Shown one piece after another: positions 10,051 through 18,779 of a stretch of 64,000 bases of DNA. Origin of the DNA: Chrysopilus asiliformis (taxonomy: Eukaryota; Arthropoda; Insecta; Diptera; Rhagionidae); NCBI GenBank assembly GCA_964034945.1, contig OZ035963.1, forward strand, positions 50,048,032-50,112,031, in the 5' to 3' direction. The notes under the pieces were generated by a model. It was not told the origin of the DNA. It searched no databases and saw only the letters and a program-made list of their open reading frames with translations. A program made the translations under genes and the position numbers. Positions within the stretch are counted from its first letter, which is position 1, and every line of letters starts with the position of its first letter.

Positions 10051-10287
10051 CACTCTAACTGCCACGTCAGTCAAAAACACCTGCCACCTAATTGTACACA
10101 ACGGCCACAATGAAAATTATTAAAGTGTTCGCTGCAACCGCAACGATTTTTTGTAGTTGCACATATTTTATGGTAATAAAATAACATTTATGTATAATTT
10201 TGTTTCAATTTTTTTTTCTTTTAGTGCCTTTTTGACTGACAACTAAATATTCGAAAAAGGCTTAAAACTGTCGTGGCAATTAGAGTG
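10051..10287. mobile_element. 237-bp MITE with TTAA target duplication, piggyBac-like
   Basis: Inverted ends CACTCTAACTGCCACG (10051-10066) and its partner ending 10287 differ at one position and are flanked by TTAA on both sides (10047-10050 and 10288-10291). A second inner pair, GTCAGTCAAAAA and TTTTTGACTGAC, lies further in. TTAA duplication is the hallmark of piggyBac-superfamily insertion. The interior is AT-rich and non-coding. Confidence 0.88.
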
Positions 10288-10803
10288 TTAAAGGACATAA
10301 GATTTTGTACATTTTCTGCTTTAACGACTTTTTTTTGTAGCTCTAACAGTCCTTAAGATATTTGAAAAAAATTCAGGGTTTTGAAAATCTCTCGAAAACT
10401 ATGCACTTTTATGAAAGATTTATAGGCAATAATTTTTTTTACATTTTTTGCTTCAACGATTTCTACGTATCTAACGGTTCTCAACCAGTGTTGTGCCGGT
10501 TTTTTACGTAAAGTAATTTACCTAGTTTTTTCAATTTCTCAATTTTAACGTAAAAAACGTGAAAAATGTAAAAAACTGTTTTTTACGCCGTTTTGCCCAA
10601 CACTGTTCTCAACATGTTTCAAAAAAAAATTCAGTTTCAAAAAAATTAAAAATTCATATAACCGAATTTAAAAGAAATAAATTCCTGTATATCGGAAAAA
10701 ATATGTTTTGTAAATAATTACAATAATTTAACCTTTAAATTTTTCTGATTTGGAAGCTGGAACGCTGAAAATCGTCTTTAATATATTCTCTAATATTAAA
10801 CAT

Positions 10804-10868
10804 AACAAAAGCTATAATTGCCAATCTGGCAATTATTGAAAACCCGTATGGTGATATGGCATTGTTCT
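10804..10868 (+). repeat. Family T end fragment (left member of an inverted pair)
   Basis: From AACAAAAGCTATAATTGCCA through AAAACCCGTATGGTGATATG this fragment is identical, over about 50 bp, to the reverse complement of 12013-12064. It is also close to 11503-11550 and 14770-14830. It contains its own palindrome ATTGCCAATCTGGCAAT. The family homology stops after about 10868. Confidence 0.8.
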
Positions 10869-11500
10869 ATAATTATGCTTGAGTAGACTAGATTATTTTA
10901 TGAGAATTTAAAAAAAAAGAAAAACTTAAATAATTTAACAGCGAAATGATAGATAATTCTATTAATCACTCACCTGGATGGTTGCAATGGTTGCAATCAA
11001 TTGACAGTCTTTGGCTTTTATACTCGGTATTTATACTCCCAGCACGGCGATTGTGGTGCCGCAGCGACTGAATTGTCAAGCAAAAGTTTCTTCCTAGCGT
11101 AGGAGGTGTATAAGGTGTAGCTTTTTGGTATCGTTACTCGATCTGTCCAGATTTCTGGCATTCGATAAATAAAAAGTAAACCACTTGACGTCCGAATTTC
11201 TTTCTGTTAAGGAAAAAGAAAATAAAATATTATATTAAGGACTTTCCATAAATTACTTCACACATTTAAAGAGCAATAGAGATATGCAACAGAAAAAAAG
11301 AGCAAGGGGTCTAAAAAAGCGAAATTAGTTTTTATCCATAAAAGTTTGACGTCTTTTATGGGTAGTACCAGTACCAGTGTGACTGATTTGTCCCCACGGC
11401 GGCAAAATATCCCTTTTGGTCTATTTTTGTCACTCCTCTTAAAAAACTGACCCCGAAAATCAATATTAATTGGTCACGAAAGGAACTTTAGCAAAAAAAA
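10869..11500. other. AT-rich non-coding stretch, nothing recognised
   Basis: Only short frames and homopolymer runs are present. A GC-richer patch around 11040-11110 has no recognisable motif. Confidence 0.45.
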
Positions 11501-11502
11501 CT

Positions 11503-12064
11503 AATCTGGCAATTATTCAAAACCCGTATGGTGATATGGCATTGTTCGAAGTTTAAGTGAACGGCGCACAGTTGTATCAAAATTGCACTTTCAAGTCAAA
11601 CTTCTCAAAAAGATTTTTAAAAAATTTTTCCAATCGGATTTTGATGTATGGGAGTTTTATGTAGAATCATATCTTAAATAACTTTTGTTGTTGCACTTTT
11701 TTGATATATGCACCGTTTTTGAGATATTGGCAAAAAACATATTCGTTTGTATGGGGGGTAGTTTTTAGTTTAAAATTCATTTTTTTTCTTTTTATTTCAT
11801 TTAAAAATGCTTACATACAAAATAAAAATACATAACAAGTAATAAAAGGATAACTCCAATAACAAAAAAAAATCATAAGTACATAAAAAGATAACTTAAA
11901 AAAAATTTAAAAAAAATCATATGCACATGTCCATATACATAATAAAAAACATAATTTAAAATGTTTAAATTGGTTCTAATTTGATGACGAAAATGAACCG
12001 CCGTTCACTTAAATCACCATACGGGTTTTCAATAATTGCCAGATTGGCAATTATAGCTTTTGTT
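11503..12064. mobile_element. Foldback/MITE copy of family T ends, about 560 bp
   Basis: The left end (CTGGCAATTATTCAAAACCC at about 11507) and the right end (12013-12064, reverse orientation) are inverted copies. Inward, both carry TTAAGTGAACGGCG (about 11553-11566 and the partner near 12000-12012); the left arm has a short extra segment. The left interior matches 14840-15040 (TTGATGTATGGGAGTTTTAT, GCACCGTTTTTGAGATATT). The right interior (about 11770-11980) is A/T-rich and unrelated. No target duplication was seen. Confidence 0.7.
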
Positions 12065-12085
12065 TTTTTTTTCACAATTTTTTTT

Positions 12086-12190
12086 TGGCCGTATAACGAA
12101 ACATTTTGGGCCGTAAATCGAAAAAGTGCCATAATTAAAGAAGGCCGTTACAGCGAAAAGCCGTATAAAGAGCGGCCGTATAGCGAGGTA
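12086..12190. repeat. Degenerate GGCCGTATA-type short repeats
   Basis: Five loose occurrences of GGCCGTATARCGAAA (about 12087, 12110, 12143, 12161 and 12173) stand between the foldback element and family T copy 2. Spacing is irregular at 12-33 bp, so this is an old, decayed minisatellite or the sub-terminal repeats of an element. Confidence 0.5.
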
Positions 12191-12195
12191 TGAGT

Positions 12196-12556
12196 GTATG
12201 CGTAAAATTTCAGGTCTCTAGCTCAATACGTGCGCCTGCAATCTGCGTCACACACGGACAGACGGAGAGACGGACATACGGACGGACAGACGGACAGACG
12301 GACAGACGGACAGACGGACAGACGGACAGACGGACAGACGGACAGACGGATAGACGGACAGACGGACGCACGGACAGACGAACAGACAGACGGACATACA
12401 GACGGACAGGCAGACGGACGGACATGCAAAGTTCATTTTTTTTATCATTCTAAACACACTGGTGTAATTCATTTTTGTGTGTGATGACGGGATCTTGGCG
12501 TTACAAACGGCAAGGCAAATCTAATATACCCTTTGGTTTCAGCATACGGGTATAAA
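12196..12556. repeat. Dispersed family T, copy 2, with expanded minisatellite
   Basis: The same motif order as in the copies at 5975 and 14766 is present: TTTCAGGTCTCTAGCTCAAT, CGTGCGCCTGCAATC, GGACAGACGG tract, TATCATTCTAAACACACTGG, GTGTGATGACGGGATCTTGG, and a terminal hairpin at 12525-12554. In the hairpin the inner ACC reads AGC, so only the TATACCC/GGGTATA arms still pair. Open frames on both strands across this copy come from the 8-bp repeat and are spurious. Confidence 0.85.
12252..12424. repeat. 8-bp minisatellite, GACGGACA
   Basis: About 21 units of GACGGACA with scattered variants (GAGA, GATA, CGCA, CATA). In the other two family T copies the same position holds only about one or two units, so this is a copy-specific expansion. 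Confidence 0.95.
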
Positions 12557-13476
12557 AACGATTCCAGCTTCCAAATTAGAAAAATTTGCAACCCGATTTA
12601 AACAATATGAATAAAATCTTTTTTGGGTTTAATCTGTGTTTCAATTAGGAAAAATATTGAAACCGTATAACAATTTGATTGAATATCGTCCTCCCAAAAT
12701 ACTATAATTATTTTCATAAAATCCAGTTAGGCCACTCCTATCCCTGTTTATTATTTTCCAACAATAACATAAAAGGTATCTATTTTTATTATCAGTACTA
12801 AGCAGAATCGTTTGACGCTTAGAAATCAATTTGCGAAAAGCATAAAGATTGTTATTCCCGAAATATAATCTCACCTACGCTATCAACAAATTCCAAACCG
12901 TATCATATTAAAAGGTGAATTTATATTTATACAGGCAGCATAAATAAATCCAACGAATAATTTGTCATGGCCTAGATTTTATGTTTCGTTTATATAACCC
13001 CCCAGATTGCGCCACAAACTTTCACTGGACAATAAAAATGGGATGGAAGTTTCATCATAATTCCCGGGTGTTGATTGCACTAAACTACCACCACCACACA
13101 TAACCGTTGAATCCTTCGCCATAATAATATACGGCAGAAGGACAGAAAAAGAAAGAGTTTTATTAACCATCATCTACTGTGTGCACACAATAAAACTGAC
13201 ATACAACCGGGAAATAATTGTCCCTTTTCACATTCCCATGAAAATTCCTTCGTTCCACACCAAACGAATAAACCTCAAGGAACGAAATGGAAGAACAATA
13301 AGGACTAAGGGTCGCTGACGGTTCAATGGCAACAACATTTTATGATTATCTCATGAAATAATCTTTTATTATAAATTTAGACCATTTTCCATTCTGATTT
13401 TCAACAGCAGAAAATAGAAAATATCACATTTATTCACCTCGCGCCATCATCAAATTGTACGAAATTTAATAATAAA
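12557..13476. other. AT-rich non-coding stretch, no gene seen
   Basis: Short unrecognisable minus-strand frames (about 12641-12874 and 12979-13173) show no domain. No repeats or element ends were seen. The segment may be the most unique DNA in the left part of the window. Confidence 0.5.
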
Positions 13477-13610
13477 CTAGGGGCTGCGCCCCGAACCGCT
13501 TCGCGGTTCATCCCCCTTCCACAGGTCGGCCTTCGGCCTCCCTGCCCCCGTCGGCCTCCGGCCTCCACAACTACTCGGCCTTCGGCCTCGCCCCTCGCGC
13601 TTGAATTGTT
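13477..13610 (+). repeat. GC-rich hairpin cluster, copy 1
   Basis: This GC island in AT-rich DNA starts CTAGGGGCTGCGCCCC. It folds into consecutive hairpins: GGGGC-TGC-GCCCC (13480-13492), GAACCGC-TTC-GCGGTTC (13493-13509), then three CGGCCTYCGGCCT units (about 13527, 13552 and 13576), with one more near 13680. An inverted, diverged copy stands at 18711-18779. The organisation looks like the structured end of a dispersed element; its class is unknown. Confidence 0.8.
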
Positions 13611-14449
13611 GGAATTTGATGTATGCAGATGTTATGTAAAATTATTTAAATATATTTCAGCTCTCGCCTTCCTCTTTACTCGGCCTTCGGCCTCCCAAAA
13701 TAGGGAAATTTTTTTAGAGACATTTTTCTTTTTGACCCAACGGTGTATTACAAAATCGTACTGTTTACTTACAATATATTCAATAACGGTAAAAGGTGGT
13801 TATCCACACGGGGAAAGACAATATTGTGGGAAATGTCATTCTTTTTAATTCATGTCATACATTGAAGCACCAAATTCCTTTTAGAATTGCAGAAGATAGC
13901 AGGTGAGGGCTATACATAACGATGGTATCTATACTGTTTTTCGCAGTATTATATTATTTTTCAGACTCCAATACTGCATTACTGCTTTTTTCCCCAAAAT
14001 ACTGTATTTAAATACTCAGAAAACTTTAATTCTTTAACGTTTCGGAATTCAAATTTATTAATAGCAATGCAAAGCGTCAGTGGCAACACAAAACAGTGGC
14101 AACACATGGCAAGTGTAAATACATTCAAACGACGAACAGCGAAGTATTGATGGCAACATGTCATATAGATTCGCTTCTTCCTTTCCCCATCGATTACTGT
14201 CTTGTCATTATTCATCCTTCTTCAGACCGCGTTACTTTGATTTTGCTTTCCATTGTTAATTTAAAAGAATAAAAATGTCGAAATTAAGAGCAAAGACACA
14301 AATTTTCATTGAATAAAATTTATACTGCGAAAAATACTGTTTTTTCAAATCGATTTACTACTTTTTTAAATTTTTAGGTGAAATATACTGTTTTTTGTAC
14401 GAAAAAAGATACCATCGTTAGCTATACATAAAAAGGAGGGGTAGATATT
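13611..14449. other. Non-coding stretch, nothing firm
   Basis: It contains an outlying CGGCCTTCGGCCT unit at about 13680. Around 13920-14410, ACTGTTTTTCGCAGTATTAT-type motifs and reverse forms near 14320-14400 (ATACTGCGAAAAATACTGTT, GATACCATCGTTA) suggest an old inverted-repeat element bounded by ACGATGGTATC (13919-13929) and its partner near 14410. No gene was found. Confidence 0.45.
13919..14420. mobile_element. Possible old inverted-repeat element, about 500 bp
   Basis: AACGATGGTATCTATACTGT near 13918 pairs with GATACCATCGTTAG near 14409-14422, and CGCAGTATTATATTATTTTT near 13943 pairs loosely with sequences around 14326-14400. CTATACATAA also occurs just outside on both sides (about 13909-13918 and 14422-14431), consistent with a target duplication or with shared flanking repeat. 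Arms are imperfect and no transposase is present. Confidence 0.5.
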
Positions 14450-14765
14450 AGTGAGCAAAAATTTTCCCTTCGGGCTGACCTCTCTCATGGTGAAAACCGG
14501 ATCCGAAACCCTTAAGCGCATAAAGAGGTTTCAAGAGAGGGAAAGGGGTTGCTATTAAACTGGATCCGACACCCTTGAGTAAGAGATATCAGAAGAAACA
14601 GGGATTGACATCAAAAAGAATCATATCCTTTATTCTGTCAATAACTGTACCTGTGTGCAAAGTTTGATCAAAATCGGCCGCGCCGTTTTTGCGTGATGCC
14701 GGAACAAACATTCAGTCAAACAGACAGAAATACCGACCGACATACAGACGGACGGACAAACATAA
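14450..14765. repeat. Family X fragment and an adjacent GACA/GACG-rich repeat end
   Basis: 14450-14620 carries GCAAAAATTTTCCC, GTGAAAACCGGATCCGAAAC and CCCTTAAG motifs like those at 3411-3890. 14630-14765 reads TGTGCAAAGTTTGATCAAAATCGG-type sequence followed by CAGACAGAAATACCGACCGA and ACAGACGGACGGACAAAC, the layout seen at about 6700-6800. No coding sequence. Confidence 0.5.
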
Positions 14766-15301
14766 ATTTTAAGCATAACAAAACCTATAATTGCCAGTCT
14801 GGCAATTATTAGAAACTCGTATAGTGATATTCCTATCAAAATTCGAACAGTTGTATCAAAATTCCAGTTTGAAGTCAAACTTTCCAATAAGATTTTTTAA
14901 AATTTGTTCCAATAGGATTTTGATGTATGGGAGTTTTATGCAGAACCATATCCTAAATAACTTTTGTTCTTTCACTTTTTTGGTGAGATGCACCGTTTTT
15001 GAGATATTCGCAAAAAACGTTATCGTTCGTATGGGGGGTACCCCCTAATGGTTCATTTTTGTTCATTAACGAACTTAGCCTCGCATTTTGCGAAAAACGG
15101 ATCTGCGCAAAATTTCAAGTCTCTAGCTCAATCCGTGCGCCCGCAATCCGCGCCACAGACGGACATGCAAAAATCAATTTTGTTTATCATTCTAAACACA
15201 CTGGTGTAATACATTTTTATGTGTGATGACGGGGTCTTGGCGTTATAAACGGTAAGGCAAAGTTAATATACCCTTTGGTTTCACCATACGGGTATAAAAA
15301 T
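14766..15301 (+). mobile_element. Dispersed family T, most complete copy (about 536 bp)
   Basis: It begins with the ATAATTGCCAGTCTGGCAAT palindrome and CTCGTATAGTGATAT, and ends with the 30-nt hairpin at 15267-15296 and an A run. The end motif CACCATACGGGT is the inverse of the 5' motif ACCCGTATGGTG seen in the other 5' copies, so the family has sub-terminal inverted repeats of about 13 bp. The interior includes TTGATGTATGGGAGTTTTAT, GTATGGGGGGTACCCCC, TCAAGTCTCTAGCTCAATCC and GTGTGATGACGGGGTCTTGG. It has no open frame worth naming; probably a non-autonomous element. Confidence 0.8.
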
Positions 15302-15398
15302 GTCATTTTTGGCATCAGTATTATACGACCAAATACATCAATGTATGCCAATATTTTTGAGAAAATCCAAAATTACAAAAATTGTCCCCCTTACAGTT

Positions 15399-15548
15399 TT
15401 TATTATATAGATGGGAAAAAAGTAAAGTGGACACATCTACAGATAGAGAGCTTTCCTTTAAAAAAAGAATAATCAAAATCGATTCTAAGCTGGAGCTGTG
15501 TCGAAAGAAATACATACAAAATCGCTTTGCCTTTTAAATATATAGATG
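15399..15548. repeat. Dispersed family P, copy 1
   Basis: About 145 bp align with 17475-17622: AAAAAAGTAAAGTGGACACA, CTACAGATAGAGAGCTTTC, TCATCAAAATCGGTTC-type, GAGCTSTGTCGAAAGAAAT, and a shared end CTTTGCCTTTTAAATATATA-GAT. A truncated third start lies at about 15985-16040. No coding capacity. Confidence 0.8.
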
Positions 15549-16059
15549 AGTCTTCGATCTTAACAACACGGATCGCAGCTGGGCGTTTAATGAAGGGGTA
15601 AAATACCCATGCTCGAAACCAGGGTTGCTGGTGCCAAGGTTTTGTTTTTTTAATTTAATTTTTTTTTCATTTAGTTAAAACAAATTTTTTTCTTTGTGAT
15701 TTTTGTGTTTTTTTTTTGTATGTGAAAACTGTTTAAAACAAAAATAGAGACACTAATTATAAACCGAAAACGATTTTGATCAGATTTTCACCATTGTCCG
15801 TGATGATAATATTTTATGACTGAAGTTAGCTTGCCCATGAGGAGGCTGGAAAAACTAATTGGGTATTAGAGTTTTAAAATTCAAAACCGAAAGTCTTGAA
15901 GCGAACACGTTTATTTTCTAAAAGTTATTTCTGGAAGTTTTTTGTGCAAAAAAAACTTTAGCCCGACAACGATGGGTCTGTATCTAGTAAAATATTATTA
16001 AAAATTGGTGGAAAAGTAAAATGGACACATCTAAAGATAATTTTCTAAAAGTTATTTCT
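15549..16059. other. Non-coding, with a partial family P start
   Basis: The stretch holds AT-rich sequence, then about 15985-16040 (GTAAAATATTATTAAAAATT, AAGTAAAATGGACACATCTA), which matches the beginning of family P. The segment ATTTTCTAAAAGTTATTTCT occurs twice (about 15912 and 16040), hinting at a local duplication or a target duplication. No gene was seen. Confidence 0.5.
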
Positions 16060-16375
16060 TGCATTAATTATCCTTACAGGACCTTCCGTTTTAAATTTTG
16101 AAAATCTAACACCGGATTCGGGATCAGCGACCCCAAAAACCCCCGAGTGATACTTTTCAGCCTCCTATTGAGCAGGATTCATGGCGAAAATCACGGTTTA
16201 AAAACACCCAAACCCCCTTTACCCCCCGTTCACCCCCTTAGCGCTAAAATTTCGAAAAATCTCGCCTTAGTGAGCGCCTACGCAATGGTTGGTACATACT
16301 GTGAAAGTTTCAAGTCTCTATCTTCGGGGGTTTGGGCTGGGCGTCAGATTAAACGATTTTATATATAGAGAAGAT
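16060..16375. repeat. Dispersed family D, copy without microsatellite
   Basis: ATCCTTACAGGACCTTCCG at about 16069 starts the shared module, followed by the 3' part (GATTCATGGCGAAAATCACG, GAGCGCCTACG, TTTCAAGTCTCTA, GGTTTGGGCTGGGCGTCAG) and the end TTAAACGATTTTATATATAG. Relative to the 4.1 kb copy it lacks the AGTC microsatellite. The 73-codon frame inside it (16147-16368) belongs to the repeat and is not a supported gene. Confidence 0.8.
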
Positions 16376-16480
16376 GGTTTTCACTTTTTCCAATAAAAGA
16401 CGATGCGTAACATATATTTTTAATTTTACGTTTAAAAAACTCAATTTCAACAAAAAAAAAAAATCAAAGAAAAATATTTT

Positions 16481-16560
16481 GCCACTGCTCAGAATTGAAC
16501 CCGTACCTGGCGCGATGTAGTTTACACTTATTCAGTAGTAAGAATATAAATTTTAAAGAT
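16481..16560 (-). repeat. tRNA-like B-box fragment, copy 1
   Basis: On the minus strand GGTTCAATTCT (16491-16501) approximates a tRNA T-arm/Pol III B box, preceded by CGCCAGGTACGG. The flanking sequence to about 16560 matches copy 2 (ACTTATTCAGTAGTAAGAAT). No full cloverleaf can be drawn, so this is probably a SINE-like or decayed tRNA fragment. Confidence 0.45.
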
Positions 16561-17154
16561 AAATAAAGTAATAAAAAACTGCAGTCATTGGGGACTGCCA
16601 ACAGAAATGAAAACAATAATATATGTAAGGTAATAATTATATTGTCGTGTATTTATACGTATATATTTTTCAACCTGAAAGTTCGAAAATATATGCTAAT
16701 AAACAGTAAATTTTAAATAAAAGTCAATTATGTATATTAAGGTTTGAATTCCTGAGCAGCACATGATTTTCTTATACAAAAAATGGCTAGAGATATTTAA
16801 TTTCTTCTGTATAAGAATGCCACGTGCTGTTCAGAAATTTTCTGTTTAATTTTATTGTGCTGTATGATATTTTCCAAAAAAAAAATCGTTTTTTTATTGT
16901 GTAAGAAAGTTATGTGCTATTCAGAAATTTCCTCGCTAATTTTATTTTGCTCTGTACTGTCTTCCAAAAAAAATCGATTTTTTCTTTATAAAAAAATCAA
17001 ATGAAAGCAAATCAGCATTCTTAAGCTGTTAAATTAGCATGTCGGTGACGCGAACTCATAAGATTTTACCCATCCAAAAATCGCCCAACGCGCCTGAAGA
17101 AGTATAATATAAGTAAAATAAATAATTTAAGGAAAAAAAAAATTAAAAAAAAAT

Positions 17155-17240
17155 ATTTTGTCACCACTCGGAATCGAACCCGCACATCTGGCGCATTGTA
17201 GTCTAACACTTATTCAGGAGTAAAAATGTAAACTTAAAGA
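17155..17240 (-). repeat. tRNA-like B-box fragment, copy 2
   Basis: On the minus strand GGTTCGATTCC (17170-17180) is a perfect match to the Pol III B-box consensus, with GCGCCAGATGTGC just upstream of it and AAGTGTTAGACTACAATG where an anticodon arm would lie. Homology with copy 1 extends about 50 bp beyond (ACTTATTCAG, AAAGATAAATTAAGTAATAA). A tRNA-derived SINE is the best guess. Confidence 0.5.
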
Positions 17241-17317
17241 TAAATTAAGTAATAATATATTAATAAAAGTAAAAAAATCAAAAAAAAAATTTGAAAAGAA
17301 AAAAAAAAAGAATTTAT

Positions 17318-17395
17318 CATCGATAAGAATTGAACCCGGGCCTGGCGCATGGTAGTCCAACTTCTAACTCACTGCACTAATCGAACAGTACGAAA
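17318..17395 (-). repeat. tRNA-like B-box fragment, copy 3
   Basis: On the minus strand the order is TTAGTGCAGTGAGTTAGAAG (A-box/D-arm-like), TTGGACTACCATGCGCCAGG (anticodon-arm-like), then CCCGGGTTCAATTCT (T-arm-like, B box at 17336-17346). This is the most tRNA-like copy, but stems do not pair well and no acceptor stem is obvious. It is therefore a pseudogene or SINE head rather than a functional tRNA. Confidence 0.5.
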
Positions 17396-17474
17396 TGTCG
17401 TGTTACCATTGAAGACTTTGTTAGCGGCATATTTATAATTTTGAAAGGCAAATTACTAATAAAGTATTATTAAA

Positions 17475-17622
17475 AATGGGGAAAAAAGTAAAACGGACAT
17501 ATCTACAGCTATAGAGCTTTCATTTAAAAAAAAAATCATCAAAATCGGTTCAATAGGAACTCCAGGAGCTCTGTCGAAAGAAATCCATACAAAATCGCTT
17601 TGCCTTTTAAATATATAGATTC
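17475..17622. repeat. Dispersed family P, copy 2
   Basis: Aligned with 15399-15548 through AAAAAAGTAAAACGGACATA, ATAGAGCTTTCATTT, ATCATCAAAATCGGTTCAAT, GGAGCTCTGTCGAAAGAAAT and the terminal CTTTGCCTTTTAAATATATA. It lacks obvious target duplications. Confidence 0.8.
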
Positions 17623-18483
17623 CCTAACTCGCCGTTTTTCGTCGTCATTGTCGGTTTATTCCTGGCCTTGCAACATGCCAATCGCCAGAAAAGCCGGACA
17701 AAAACAGCATAAGTACGTATAGAAATGGTACAACGATGTAATAACTTAGCGTTGGAGTTATGTTATTTGAAGAAGACAATGTCACCGATTTACAGCTTTT
17801 TATTAATAAATTATGCGGCATGTTATATGAAAGACGAATTATTTTGTTCTTCGCATAAAAGGCAATATGACCTCAAAAAGTGATTTTCAGACTGAAATAA
17901 AATAGAGAAACGAATCCAAAACAATAATTCGTTTAGTACCTTTTCAGTGTTTTACTAGGAAAATATCAGTTGTGGTTAATATCAAAATTTCCTTACAAAA
18001 AAACATGTAAAAACAAATTGAAATTTTTTTTTAAATAGCTTTGGTTTAAAAAATGCACTGAAACAGTGTCCAATAGTTTTTGGACACTGTGTATCTTTAT
18101 AAAAATGAATATTTGTCTGTAAGGATTTCTGCTTGTTTCCAAAAAACTCACAAACTACCAGTCCGATTGAGTTCAAACTTATACATAAAGTATGTTTTGA
18201 AGAAAGGATGGTTTATGTAAACAGTGCGATTATTTTCCATTATTCCTTCCCCCCGCCCTCATACAGTTATATCAAATTTAGGAGTGTAGAAAGCATTTAA
18301 GAAATTACTTTTTAGAAAAGATTTTGACATAATTATTTTTTAATCAAAAAATAATTATGTCCATATCTTTTCATAATTGTGCGTGTTTTCAAAAAGTTTC
18401 GGTGGAAAATTCATTGTCAATATTGACATATACAATGCCACGCGGAAATATTGGACGGTACAGCCGGAAAGGGCGCAGAGTTA
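17623..18483. other. Non-coding stretch, no gene seen
   Basis: AT-rich. Around 18072-18190 a phrase (TTTTGGACACTGTGTATCTT, CTACCAGTCCGATTGAGTTC) has the flavour of a repeat end but has no second copy in the window. Short frames at 17982-18176 and 18357-18560 are unrecognisable; the latter runs into the neighbouring MITE. Confidence 0.5.
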
Positions 18484-18700
18484 GGCCTAAACCACAATTA
18501 CGCGTGCGTGCGTGCGTGTGGCACTCACGCGGTGAAAGTAAAAACTACTCATTTATATGAGTAAATGTATAATTGCGCGTTGCTCAGACGCGTTGCCGCG
18601 TCCGTGCCGCGTAGAGTAGGCTCAGTCTCTACTTTTAGACGCGGTGACAACTACTAGATGCCAGAACTAGCCGCACGCACTCGTAATTGTGGTTTAGGCT
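18484..18700. mobile_element. 217-bp Tourist/Harbinger-like MITE with TTA target duplication
   Basis: Inverted ends of about 28 bp (GGCCTAAACCACAATTACGC at 18484 and the partner ending GGTTTAGGCT at 18700) differ at two positions. The element is flanked by TTA on each side (18481-18483 and 18701-18703), the preferred PIF/Harbinger target. The interior is unusually GC-rich, with GTGCGTGCGTGCGTG near the left end. It has no coding capacity. Confidence 0.9.
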
Positions 18701-18710
18701 TTAGAATTAC

Positions 18711-18779
18711 ACGCGGAAGCCGAAGGCCGACTCGTGTGGCAGGGATGAACCACGGTGCGGTTCGGGGTGGAGCCCCTAG
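18711..18779 (-). repeat. GC-rich hairpin cluster, copy 2 (inverted)
   Basis: Read on the minus strand it begins CTAGGGGCTCCACCCCGAAC and continues CGCACCGTGGTTCATCC and GTCGGCCTTCGGCTTCC, matching 13477-13545 in order. The GAACCGC-ACC-GTGGTTC stem is kept through a G-T pair, whereas the first stem has partly decayed. Confidence 0.75.

Noticed and set aside
12190..12484. Frames rich in Arg/Thr/Asp or Val/Cys/Pro/Ser on both strands
   Set aside because: All are readings of the GACGGACA minisatellite in different frames.
16147..16368. 73-codon frame in family D
   Set aside because: The frame belongs to a dispersed non-coding repeat and is broken by a microsatellite in the sister copy.
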